A DNA stretch of 64,000 bases, taken from contig CM007990.1 in NCBI GenBank assembly GCA_002189035.1, forward strand, positions 434,001 through 498,000, given 5' to 3'. The position numbers were made by a program, and so were the translations under genes. This DNA is from Utricularia gibba. Its lineage: Eukaryota; Streptophyta; Magnoliopsida; Lamiales; Lentibulariaceae. Of this stretch, positions 23,901 to 34,008 are shown piece by piece. Below the pieces are notes generated by a model. That model saw only the letters and a program-made list of their open reading frames with translations. It searched no databases and was not told the origin of the DNA. Position 1 is the stretch's first letter. Each line of letters opens with the position of its first letter.

Positions 23901-24439
23901 ACCTGGACAGACGACGGGACGCTTCCACTCTTGGTGGGCTGTCCCCGAACCTGCCATTGGGTGCTCTTGGTGATCCCTTTTCTACGGGTAAAGCTGAACC
24001 CTTTTCTTCTCATCGGTTAGTGTCGCCGTTTGGAACAGCACAGAACTCTGGCATCTTCCAACTGCATCCTGATGTGATCCAGACAGCAGCAAATCAGCCG
24101 CCCCCGAGAAGGAGTTGCAAGGCATCATCTGATGCCAACACCGCGATGAACAGTGGCCAGATTCTTAACTTCTCGAACACTGGCTGTGCTGATCTGCCGT
24201 CTGCCTTTCCCGTGCCATTCCCTATCCTCACAGAGCACCAAAAGCCAGCCAGGATTGCCACCGGAGCAGCTGCTGGACAGTGGGAGGCCTCCATCCTTCC
24301 TCCAGCTGCCTCACTCCAGGGTGTGGGAGGGATTCAGACAGCAGCATTGACGGCGGCCACCTTGAGATCCGCCAGCAACCCAGAGATGGATGCTCCTCCC
24401 ACCCAGAAGAGGGGAAGCGTCATATCCATCCTAAGCTGA
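20944..24439 (+). CDS. TIC: TIME FOR COFFEE-like clock regulator, frameshifted
   Basis: TIC is a nuclear plant protein needed for circadian amplitude and jasmonate signalling. Exons: 20944-21025, 21099-21425, 21523-21683, 21785-21968, 22109-22346, 22452-22509, 22698-22800, 22874-22940, 23011-23068, 23156-about 23383, and 23514-24439. Family marks are ILGFSVPRRTRS, the IEIEAAEALFDLMRQ segment, and the PQFKLSQPQPKRCALHHCIA block followed by a Ser/Pro-rich region. Two problems occur. Between 23384 and 23513 the frame is open and coding-like, but does not continue into the next part unless that stretch is an intron or carries an indel. At the C6 run 23764-23769 one base is missing: SSTAP must continue as PFDPSSCFSVNQIQ. 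With that base, and with 23384-23513 read as an intron, the length is 810 aa. This is much shorter than typical TIC proteins (about 1500 aa), so it is a short TIC-like form. Confidence 0.78.
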
Positions 24440-25321
24440 CGAACAACACACTGGCAAGCCTGCTCTGGGAGCTCCCGATCAAGCCTGGAAGTCGAAGTTA
24501 AGCGGGGGGCATCTTGGGTTGAAGGACAGGCACCCAGGTATGCCTTGCCACTCCACTTTCATCATCACCCATTCTTTGACTCGTAGGCGGATCCTGAATC
24601 CAAAACCTGCTCTCTGTCACCTCTCTGCGTTAAACAAGTTGTTCCCTGTTTATTACTTACTATTTTGATGATTACCACTTGTAACCACAATTTCCAACCC
24701 CCAAACAGTAGCTTGCATTCACAATAATGCGACTAGGTACATGAGATGCATGCCCCTCCATCACCCAAGCTCCCTTATATGAATATTTATTGGGAGTCGT
24801 CAGTAAATAGAATTAAATATGAGTGTGATACTTACATAAAAGAAAAGCATTGGTCCCAGTTTGTAAGGTATGTCTGTTTTCTTTTGTTTTCTTTTCTGTC
24901 TGTCTGTCTTTCTGTTTGTGCTGGTGTGATGGAACGGTCCATCTCCATCTAATTCTTTTACTATTCATTTAGGATGATGATAATAATAAGTAGCAGCTCC
25001 ATGCATTCCATCGAAAGGTAAGTAGGATGAATAAATGCGGAGCGGAATCGCTGTCACCTACACCTGATGCTGCTGCTGTGCAGCGTTTTAGGTCATCTGT
25101 GTGTGTGTGGGTAGACAGATTCTTGTTTTCTTTACCTTCTTACCCTCCCGGAGGAGGGCCGGCCGGCCGGCCGGGTGAAAAGTATAGAATTACTTCCGTC
25201 GCCGTGCAATGAAAGGAAAAGGAGATCATTATTGCAACAGGGATGGAAATGGAATGCGACTCAGTTGGGAGGACCCCCCCCCTCCCACGGAACAAAACAA
25301 CGAGAGGTCTCTGTTTAATGC
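24440..25321. other. Convergent spacer between TIC-like and OVATE genes
   Basis: This holds the 3'UTR of the TIC-like gene, a TCTG-type microsatellite at about 24893-24912, and a GGCC-rich palindromic cluster at 25157-25174 (GGCCGGCC repeats). No gene was recognised. Confidence 0.45.
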
Positions 25322-25758
25322 CTACATTGCTTTTCTTGGTTTGGGGGTGGGGGGAGGGCGTACCGGTACCGGAGACGTGCCGCGGCGGCTGGGGGCGAGG
25401 GAGACCAGTAGATCGGCGAAGGCGGCGAGGACGAACTTGTGGGTGTCCTTAGTGTTCAGGGAGAGGTAGCACATCAGGAGGTGATGCAAGTAGTCCCACT
25501 TGACTTCCGCCCCCCTCCTCACCTCCACCATCTCCTGCATTGATCGCCGGAAGTCGACGTACGGGTCCGCCGAGTAGGTCGGCACCGCCACGCACCCGCC
25601 TCTCATATGCCCCCGCTCCCGGAGGAGTAGTCGACGATGGAGTTGGAGGAGCCGGGGGAAGAGAAGAAGAAGCGCTGAGACGCGATGGCCGACGCGATCG
25701 AGTCCCGTGTCGCCGTCTCCTCCTTGGGGCCATTTTCGTGACTCTCGGCCTCCCACAT
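25322..25758 (-). CDS. OVATE family protein (OFP), short and frameshifted
   Basis: OFPs are plant repressors that bind TALE homeodomain proteins and shape organs. The OVATE domain is clear: SADPYVDFRRSMQEMVEV, then LHHLLMCYLSLNTKDTHKFV and AAFADLLVSL. The upstream part with SIASAIASQRFFFSSPGSS is in another frame. The switch lies at the C5 run 25610-25614, where one base is missing. With it, the product is 145 aa from the ATG at 25758. Most OFPs with this domain have a longer N-terminal region with an NLS; the frame upstream of 25758 stays open to 26118 but does not look like protein. So the start is uncertain and the gene may be N-terminally short. Confidence 0.78.
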
Positions 25759-27126
25759 TGATGAGAAACCAGAAGCAGAACAAGGAATTATTTGTAGTGC
25801 AACTGCCCACACGGACACGGATTTACTGTCCGGACGCCCGTGTCCATCATTTTTTTGAATTAAAAAAACAAAAAATCCCACCAAATTAAAATCAATTATT
25901 AATTCGTATTTAATAACAAAGTCGTTTGTTTTTGGATGAAACGTCAATTTGTGTGTGTGTTTGGAATGGGATGGTTGGTTAGTTCCTTTTGTGGCGCGGC
26001 GGAATCGGCGCAGCCCCGTCGCGCATTTAAAGAAACCGGGGACCAGAAGATCGGTGACCACCGGCTCCCGGAATTCAATGAGCCGTCCGGTCGTCACCAA
26101 CCACCGCGAGCTCGCCACATAACTGACAAGGATCCGCCGCCTAACTCCTCATAACGGATTAACTAACCCCCACCCCAATTCCCAAGCATTCCCAATTTCC
26201 AGTTATTATTATTATTAATCGATTAAATGATATTGGAATTGGTTTACATAAAAATGATGTATTGAATGTGTGTGGGTTTAAAATTTTGTAATCTAATTTA
26301 TATCTATAGATAAATTGATTTTGAATAATATGATATAAAATATATTATCAAAATATTCATAAATTTTCATATCCTGTAACTATAGTACATCATGCATCGT
26401 TGAGGGTAAGGTTGCAAATGAGTTGAGTCGGGCCGAACAATCATAATATGGGCCTACAATATTGGGCTACCCGTGTAATAATCATAATATGGGCCGGGCC
26501 GAAATAAGCAATTTTGGACCCTATTTTATATCTTGAATTTCTATTTTATTATAAATATTTTTCAAAAAAGAAAAACAAATCCATACTCAAATTGGACCTT
26601 TTTCTAATAATAAATAGACCTTGATTTGATCACTCGCATTCATTATTAAAGTAAAAAGAAAAAAATTGAGGATGGACCGGACCATCGTGCCCACATGTCT
26701 CTACAATAACATTTGATCATGTCCGAGCATCTTTTTTTTCTTTCTCTTTTTTGTTTCTCAACATATCATTTCGAAAAATGAGACGTGTTATGTATTTTGA
26801 AGTTACGATCAAATTATGTAAAATAGAATCAGTTTTGAAATTATAAAACTTTGGTATAGAATAATATATAGTTATATTACAAAATTTAATAAAATGATAA
26901 GACATGATCACTAACAAAAATGGATTGGATGGGACTGAATCTGCACAACATGGCCATCAAATTGTCACACTCCTCCCTATTACATCCACTGCCTGAATTC
27001 ACCCTTCTCCTCTGTTTGAATTGCAGGGGAGGAGATAAAGTAGAACAGCTTGAGGTGGCAGTGACAATGGGGGATCTTAATCTGATGATTTTATTTATTT
27101 GTTCTAACATGGGGAGACAACACACC
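25759..27126. other. AT-rich spacer upstream of the OFP gene
   Basis: The spacer is strongly AT-rich from 26190 to 26900, with a 16-bp direct repeat (aatcataatatgggcc) at about 26440 and 26481. The repeated GGGCC motifs may be site II-like elements. No gene was recognised. The right end is the 3'UTR of the FLZ gene. Confidence 0.45.
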
Positions 27127-27946
27127 TCAGGGTTCTTCAATCTTCATCCCTTCTGAATGAATCATTTCTTGGAACCGGCATTCTTCGCTGCAGAAGGGTT
27201 TCTGCTCGCTGTGATTCCCAGAAGGGGGATTTCAGAATCATGGAGTTTTCAAAATGAAAGAAGAGGGCAAGGTAGGTGTACCTATGGGGGTTAGGCTTCT
27301 CCTTGTCGTCGTCTTTGAGGAGCTCTTTGCAGTGGCCACAGAAACCCTGCGTTGGACAATCGATTATGATGTCCTTCTCCTGTGGGTGATCGTCATCATC
27401 GCTGTTCTCCACGATGTAATCGTCGAAAATGTGGGTGGTTTTGGGGTGGGGACCGTGGGTGATGACGCAAGTGTAATCCTCATAAAGCTCCATTTCCTTG
27501 AGAGACAGGTGCCTGATGAGATCTCTTGATCTGGGAAAGGAGCTGCAGAGCTGGGAGCTCTTCGTCTTGGTTCCAAATTCAGACGGTGGAGACGGCGTGT
27601 TGGTTGCCGGAAACTGGATCCTCGGCTTTGATCCAAGCAGCGCCATTCTGCTGACTGGTTTCGAGGGAAAGTTCCCATCATCGCCTGTGTCTTCTTCAAC
27701 AATGGAGTAAATCAGAGCCAACCCGATTGCTTCTGTAGGCTTTTTGGGAACCGGGTGTTGGTTTTGTGAAGATGGGGTGGAAGATTTGGAGAAGCCAGTG
27801 TCGTGAAAGGCGAAAGGGTTGGTAGAAATGGACGAATTCTTGGTTTCAAGAACTGAAACTGGACTGCAGACAACGGTTTCTGAACACTCTGAAAGCTTTT
27901 TGCTGATGAACTTGGGGGATGTTAGAAATGGAGGCTGATCAGCCAT
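27127..27946 (-). CDS. FLZ (FCS-like zinc finger, DUF581) protein
   Basis: FLZ proteins are plant-specific adaptors that bind SnRK1 kinase. Two exons (27282-27946 and 27127-27208) give 248 aa. The long first exon is Ser/Pro-rich with the family-type segments SETVVCSPVSVLET, IGLALIYSIVEED and SRMALLGSKPRIQ. The zinc finger is split by the intron as in other family members: FCGHCKELL in exon 1 and KPFCSEECRFQEMI in exon 2. All four Cys are present, but the usual D-x-Y-M-Y-x-G stretch between the pairs is replaced by an acidic/basic linker (DDDKEKPNPHSEQ). The exon 2 frame was chosen because it alone gives FCSEEC. The start is the ATG at 27946 (MADQPPFLTSPKF). Confidence 0.82.
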
Positions 27947-28870
27947 CAAAAGCTTCTTTCCTGAATCCCAGCTACGGATCTCGTTTGGTAATATACTACA
28001 ACCAGTTAGCTAATTCACCCTTCCCCCAGCCGTAAAAAAGACAACAGTAAAAAAACCCAACAATCATCCAAACAAAAAACTCCAAAAAACACCCAACGGT
28101 TATCAATCAAAAGATGGTCTTCTTTTCTCAAAGCCCACGATGTAAAAGATAACAGCGAAAAGCAGAAAGCTCGAACTTCAAATCCCTACTCGTAACTATC
28201 ACAGTGTCACGCAGAAAGAACAAATCCTTCACATTTCCCTTCCCAAATTCCCGGGTTTTTCAACAGATCTGAGCCGCAGCCTCATTACAAGATCCAAGTA
28301 ACAGAGCTCCCGCATTTCGATGACTCAACCGAAGGCCGTGGAGAGGAAGAGATCGCCGGAGACGAGAACCATCGACGGGCTCCGCTGCTTTTAAAGAGGA
28401 GAGCACGCGAAATTGCTAAAATTATTTAAAAAAATAAACGTTAATTTTTACTGCAATCTGAAAAATATTAATAAAAAGAAAAATCCAAAAGGGTAATTTC
28501 GTCATTCTACAAGAACCGTGAATGGCGATGGACCCCACCCTGGTTCAATGATTGTGTTATGTGGTGGGGAATATTTTATATATTATGCATTTTATTTAAT
28601 TTTATTACAGCAATTTTAGTGAACTGTAAGAAGTGAACAGGCACCGTGAAACGAAAATATCTGACTGGCGTTTTCCCCTGTGGGGCCACACCGTTGAGTG
28701 ACGTCATTTCCCACGTCACAGTCCGATTCGAGTTGACCTCTTGTGGGCCGGGTTTTCTGATGGGTACACATTATTTCGGTATTTTCTTCGTAATTCGAAA
28801 TATATATTTTTATTTTTATCAAAATTTCTCTATGAAACAGGAACATGAAGAAATGCAACGAGCGCTTTCC
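27947..28870. other. FLZ promoter and leader, LTPG downstream spacer
   Basis: The left half is the likely leader and promoter of the FLZ gene. The right half is AT-rich around 28420-28620. No open frame with coding character was found. Confidence 0.45.
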
Positions 28871-29474
28871 TCAGAATCCCATCCATCGAGAACCCATTAG
28901 AGCGGCGATCACAAGGATGCCGCCGGCAGTTGCAAAGGCTCCTCCGGTTGCCCTTCCGCCGGAACCTGGACGGAGACTCACATCATCATCAGGTTTCATA
29001 CGAAAAAGGATAAATTAAACTTACCTGTATGGGGAGTTCCCGGTGGCGGAGGAGTGCTATTGGCGGAAGGTGCAGTGGGTGGGGAGACTTCCGGCGCACC
29101 AAAAACTCATCATTTTAGCAACAGGACATGATAGTGGAAGAAGCATGGTGAAGTAATCTGTGGGGGTACGTACCGTCTTTGCAGAGGCTAACAGGCGGCG
29201 TCTGGATGTTGCATGCGGTTGGCAGCGACAACGCCTTAGTTTGGTCGCCGGAAGCACCGCCGCTGTTGAGCAGGGTGCATAGGCACGTCGCCTGATTACT
29301 GATGACGGAGGAGAGGTTGGAGCAGCAAGATGGGGAAGGGGTGGAAGAGGTGCCGGTGACGAAGTCGATGCACGGCGTTAGGCTCGTCAGCACGTCCGCG
29401 CATGGATCCTGAGTCTGAGCGGCAACTGTGCCCAATACGATCACTAAAAACGCCGCCGCGAGCTTCACCGCCAT
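28871..29474 (-). CDS. GPI-anchored non-specific lipid-transfer protein (LTPG)
   Basis: LTPGs carry cuticular lipids at the cell surface. Three exons fit: 29174-29474, about 29025-29105 (an alternative acceptor gives 29025-29087) and 28871-28965. The product is about 158 aa. A signal peptide (start MAVKLAAAF) is cleaved near AQTQ. The 8-Cys motif is visible: DPCADVLTSLTPC, SCC, CLC, ACN and LCKDG. A Pro/Ser/Thr-rich linker (TPPPPGTPH) follows, then a hydrophobic C-terminal tail (GGAFATAGGILVIAALMG) that is a typical GPI signal. The second acceptor is the only weak point; both choices keep the frame. Confidence 0.88.
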
Positions 29475-29864
29475 TCCTGTAATGAAGAAGTTGAAGGACT
29501 GCAATAAGACGACAACTTTATGGGGATTAAATAGTGATACTGAAGTGAAAATGTCGTCTCCTTCCTTGGCCTAACTCCGTACGATATCCTGCCACTTCCC
29601 CCTGCCGGATGGTATCAAATGGTGTTAAAATTCATTGAACCAGAAAAACCCTATTTGATTTTTTCTTTTTTTCTGTAGGTCACACGGGGAACCATCTCAC
29701 ACCCATATTTATGCGTCCGACTTTATCGACGGTGGATATTGCAAAGCTTTAACAGCCATCGATAACTTAGAGAAGGGAGAAACGCCCGGAAGGCCATTCA
29801 GACGTCGGCATTCTTGTTCTATATAAACAGATCCGAGCTACTGAACGAGACACCACGAACAACA
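29475..29864. promoter_or_regulatory. Divergent promoter LTPG / Ole e 6-like, with TATA box
   Basis: A 390-bp divergent region. TATATAAAC at about 29820-29828 lies 40 bp upstream of the Ole e 6-like start codon. On the minus strand a tatttaat element lies about 60 bp from the LTPG start. Confidence 0.6.
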
Positions 29865-30160
29865 ATGGAAGTGAAAACCAAAGCCGTGTTCTTTCTCCTC
29901 TGCACGGTGGCGCTAGCGGCGGCGCTCGTCACTGCGCACGACGGCGACGTCCACACCCCAGCCTTCGAATTCGACGCTTGCTACGACGACTGCAAGAAGA
30001 AGTGCGCTGAAGAAGGCAATCACGACGTCGTCTGTGGGTTCAAATGCGACACCCAGTGCGCCGTCAAACGTATGATCATAGTTAATTACTAAATTACCCT
30101 TCTCTTTATTAAAATCTCACACTCCAGACCGTATGTTTTGCAGGTGTTTTTGGACATTGA
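29865..30160 (+). CDS. Ole e 6-like small secreted cysteine-rich pollen protein
   Basis: This is a 73-aa precursor with a signal peptide (residues 1-24, cleaved near TAHDG) and a six-Cys mature region: C-x3-C-x3-C, then C-x3-C-x3-C (CYDDCKKKC and CGFKCDTQC). The pattern and spacing match the pollen allergen Ole e 6 family, helical hairpins of unknown function. A short second exon (30144-30160) after CAVK gives RVFGH and a stop. Without splicing, the frame would stop nine codons earlier with RMIIVNY. Both ends are plausible. Confidence 0.78.
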
Positions 30161-30433
30161 TCAGCACACACGAACGCGTACTCGTTACTACAGTCCCCCA
30201 TGTCTGGCATGATGTCTCCCCACGTGCTCCCCATTAAATTCGCATTTTATTAATAAAGACTATACAATAATTTAATTAATACATATTGTAATTATTAACA
30301 CACTTAAATTAAGAAACGTAAACAAATCTGTATAATACCGGAAAAATCTTAGCGCCAAGGTATACCACTGCCTACCAAAAGTAGAGCAAAACCAGGGTAG
30401 TTCAACGTACCAGTGGCTGCGGGATCCCCCAAA
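30161..30433. other. Convergent spacer of Ole e 6-like and HMT genes
   Basis: 273 bp, AT-rich, shared 3'UTRs. A CACGTG lies at about 30221. Nothing else was seen. Confidence 0.4.
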
Positions 30434-32297
30434 CTAAGAAGGGGAAGAAGAAGCTCTGGTGCGGGTGAGGGCTTCATATATTCCTCTGATAGTGTGGGGA
30501 GTTGTTCTGCAGCAGCCTCCTACGAGGGATGCGCCTGCTTCGCACCATTTGTTCACGTACGAAACGAAATCTTCATCGGAGACACCGGTGTTTTGCTGAG
30601 AGAGGAAGAGGGAGAGGGAGAGATCATGAGTGGGAGGGAGTGAAACTTACAGAGTGTTGTTAAGAGTCTGGTTTCTCACTCACCACCCATTCCTTTCGAT
30701 CCGGGTCATAGCTCTCGCCACTATTGGGGTAAATGAGTATTGGTTTAGATGTAACCTGATAGAGATTTGGTATCAGTGTGGAGGGGAGAGGATGCAGGGA
30801 ATGTGTTAATGAGTTGGAGATGACAGAATGCTTACCTCTGCGATGGCCCTGATCAGATGCCTGATGAACCTAGGTGGAGTGCAGTTTATTCCAACGGCGA
30901 CTATGTTGTTGGATGATTCAGCAACATTGATGCAGCTCAGCAGAGAATCACCACTCACCACGTTGACTCCATCTTTGGAATTGAAAGAGAGCCATGCAGG
31001 GAGATTGAGTTTTTCTTCCTCCAGCAGCTGAGCAAACGCCTGGTGCAATAACACAGCATTGTAATATTCTATCTGCTGGAAGCATCTGATCATGAAGGGA
31101 TATAATGCACATGTTTTGCAAGAAGATATTTGCAGCACTTCAAAATTTTTAATAGAATTTTCTGACGGCTTCCCAATAGAATGCCCATACCTGAGCTTCC
31201 AGTCTGTTAGGTACTGTTTCGAAGGCTATAAGATCAGGACCCGCATCCGCAAGAACCTTGACCCTTCGCCGGTGAAACTTTTTAAGGAACTCAAGATCCA
31301 CGGCATCTCCATAATCACCACTGCATGTAAATTGATGCTAAGTCTAAACTTTTCCAGGAGATAGGGAGTTCAGGATTAATTTCAAGTTCGAATGAATAAC
31401 TATAACCATCAAAAGAGATCATAAATGATGGGAATTTGTGTCACAGTACCTGTATTCAGAGCCATCAGCAAGGTACGCCCCATAACTTCCAACGGATGCT
31501 GCAACTAATATCTGCCGCTGCTTGTATATCTTACCATCATTATCCTGACCAGCCCCGTTTTCAAGGCACTTGCTATGGTACAGATCCCGTGCCTCGAGAG
31601 CAATTTCAACACTTTTTCTTAGCAAGTTCTCACCCTCTTCGGTAGAATAGCCTTTATTCTCAAACCCCTGTATGGTAGCCTATGCACATTGAAGAACATG
31701 GAGTTTCAGAAACAATGTTCACATAGTGAAGGACAAAAATAACCCAAAGAGAACGAACAATGTACCTGATAAGAGGCAGTTAAGATGATGTCCGCCCCAG
31801 CCTCAAGGTAATCGAGGTGCACCTGTTAGTTAAATCGGATTAAAAAATGAAGCTCACAGCTCCAAAGCACTACATTTCACCCAGTCCACATAAAGAACAT
31901 CAATCCCTAATCAATTCTCTATCTGGAAAATAGAGAATTCACAAAAAACTTGCAATGATGGCGGGAGAAACGTTAATAGACTATGCTGACAACACGAAGA
32001 ACATCAAGTCCTAATTAATTAAATCAACATACAAGTAACCAGCTCAAAAAGAACTAAAACTTGTTACGCCAGCCCATCCTCTACACATTTCACAGACGGC
32101 TTATCGAGAGATAACCAAAACCATACAGCACGAATGAGGTGAGGCGAGGTGAGTAGGCATTTCGCACTCCACAGAGGATCGTTAAGATCAGCTCCGTGTC
32201 TTTCGAGCTCCGTCGCGAGTCCACCGTCGATGACCGCGAAACCGCCGCACTGGCGGAGGAAATCCGTCATAAACCTCTCCGCAATGCCCGTCGACAT
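30434..32297 (-). CDS. HMT: Homocysteine S-methyltransferase
   Basis: The enzyme moves a methyl group from S-methylmethionine (or S-adenosylmethionine) to homocysteine, making methionine, and drives the plant SMM cycle in the cytosol. Seven exons: 32127-32297, 31766-31822, 31450-31679, 31191-31320, 30836-31039, 30684-30755 and 30434-30595, giving 341 aa, the family length. Motifs: [53 protein letters not shown], then the zinc-binding cysteines in VGINCTPP and GGCCRTTP. The start is the ATG at 32297 (MSTGIAERF). The closest family member is HMT3 type, but I cannot decide among HMT1-3. Confidence 0.95.
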
Positions 32298-34008
32298 GTC
32301 CAACCGTTCTCTTTTCACTTGCCCGCGGATTGGCAGATTCTAGCGGCAGCCATCGACGCCTCCGGGCCTGAACATAATCTGGGCCCAAACATAAACCTTC
32401 AATGCTGCACATTGGGCCTCATTCTTCCAGACCCAAATAACTCCAATGGGCCCATTTATTTCTTCCTCTTTTTCTCAATATTTTATATTTTTTTCCCTTT
32501 TAGATCAAATTGAATATTTTTTTTTCCTATAAATTAGTTTTCAGTCCATAATTAAATTATCTAATGATATAATAAGATGGCTGGGGTTTTGAGGACCATT
32601 AAAACCATTTTATTTTTTTTATATTTTAAAATTGTGTTTTGTACGGACATTGATGAGGGACACAAGGTCCACTTTGTAGTTAATTAATTATAGTTTGAAA
32701 ATAAAAAATGAAAAAGACAAGACAGCCAAAACCAGCATTTGATTGGTCCACGTGTACGATTGGGGTCCCGACATCTAATCCAATTATTGGAGAAGATAGA
32801 CACCTCTTTTTTATCCACCTACTTCACCTCTTTGTTTATCACGCGATAATCAGAAATTAAAAATTAAAAATTAAAAATATTGATGTGGGACCCACGGAAA
32901 CCTGGATTATACCGTGCGTGCAGACTCTACTCAACTTTTGGAGTGTGAGTTTCCCAAAATGCCCTCGTCTTGCGTCTCCAGTTGACCATTTGACGACTCT
33001 TCCTCCTGCGTGGAGGCCTGGCATTGGATCTTGCCAAGAAACACGTTTGGTTTGGTTTGGAGGGCGGTGGCTGGTGGCTGGGTGGGAGTAATGAATGGTG
33101 TGTAGTTGTCAACTTTTCTTGGGTTTCAATTGCCGCCCTTTGTCCCAACCACGGCATTGGGTCACTGGGGGACCATTGCCGTTGCCACCATTTCACCCTC
33201 AACAGTTTTCATGTGAAAAAAAAATGGAAGTTTTTCTTGCAACTCCTGGTTAGAGAGGGAGAGAGAGAGGCGTTGATGGTGCGACAAAATTAAGGGGATA
33301 AAAAGGGAGACCGAAAGGAGTTGTACAAGTTTGCCTTTTTCTTCCTTGTTACAGGGAATCTCCCCTAATGAAATTCTTCCCAGTGCCCATTTATCGCGGG
33401 TTGCATTTAGTTCGTCTCCCTCGAGTATTTCGCCGGTTGTCTTAATGTTTCTTGGTGAGGCAGCCATGTGGGGTGTTAATGTGGTTAATTGTTGTGGGAG
33501 AAGTGGAGTTTGATTGGTTGGTGAGTTTGTATTTAGTGGAACTTTGGTTGATGATCGTGGGGTTGATTTTGTGATTTTGATACCCAACTCGATGATCGTG
33601 GGTTGATTTTGTGATTTTGATACCCAACTCGATGATCGTGTTCCTATTTCATTTTTAGTTTCCGGGGTGTTGATTCTTCCTACAGATAGGGCTGTTGAAT
33701 TATTCCAGCAACTTGGATAAGAAGGCAAGCGGAAATCAAGGTAATCGACTGAAGAAAAGTTTCCTTCATTGCTTGTTGAATACGATCTGGACTGCTGCAT
33801 TTGTTTTGAATGCTGAATGAAGGAGAATTTTACTGGATTGATCATGATAATCCTTTATTCATTTGTTCTATAGCATTATCTCTTTCATTTGGGCATGAAG
33901 ATTGTAATGAAAACAACTTCCATAAGTTAGAATGTAATAGCTTTGCAGTTACCTACAGTTACCAATGGCTTATCCCTCTTCGTGCCAGCTGCTTATAATA
34001 CGGAAAGG
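32298..34008. other. Divergent spacer HMT / NET1, with site II elements
   Basis: Near the HMT start, TGGGCC-type site II elements occur at about 32380-32452 (three copies). An AT-rich block lies at 32460-32720. The right part is the NET1 leader region, with a GA-rich tract at 33251-33268 and a 41/40-bp tandem repeat (33550-33640, reported separately). A minus-strand open frame of 227 codons (33162-33845) has repetitive, low-complexity sequence and is not supported as a gene. Confidence 0.5.
33550..33640. repeat. Two-and-a-bit copy tandem repeat, 41/40 bp
   Basis: Copy 1 (33550-33590, 41 bp) and copy 2 (33591-33630, 40 bp) are identical except that copy 1 has a G4 run and copy 2 a G3 run near their starts. 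The first ten bases of a third copy follow. It is a recent local duplication in the NET1 upstream region. Confidence 0.9.

Noticed and set aside
33162-33845. Minus-strand open frame of 227 codons upstream of NET1
   Set aside because: It overlaps the tandem repeat and simple GA tracts, its translation is low-complexity, and it has no family motif or splice support.
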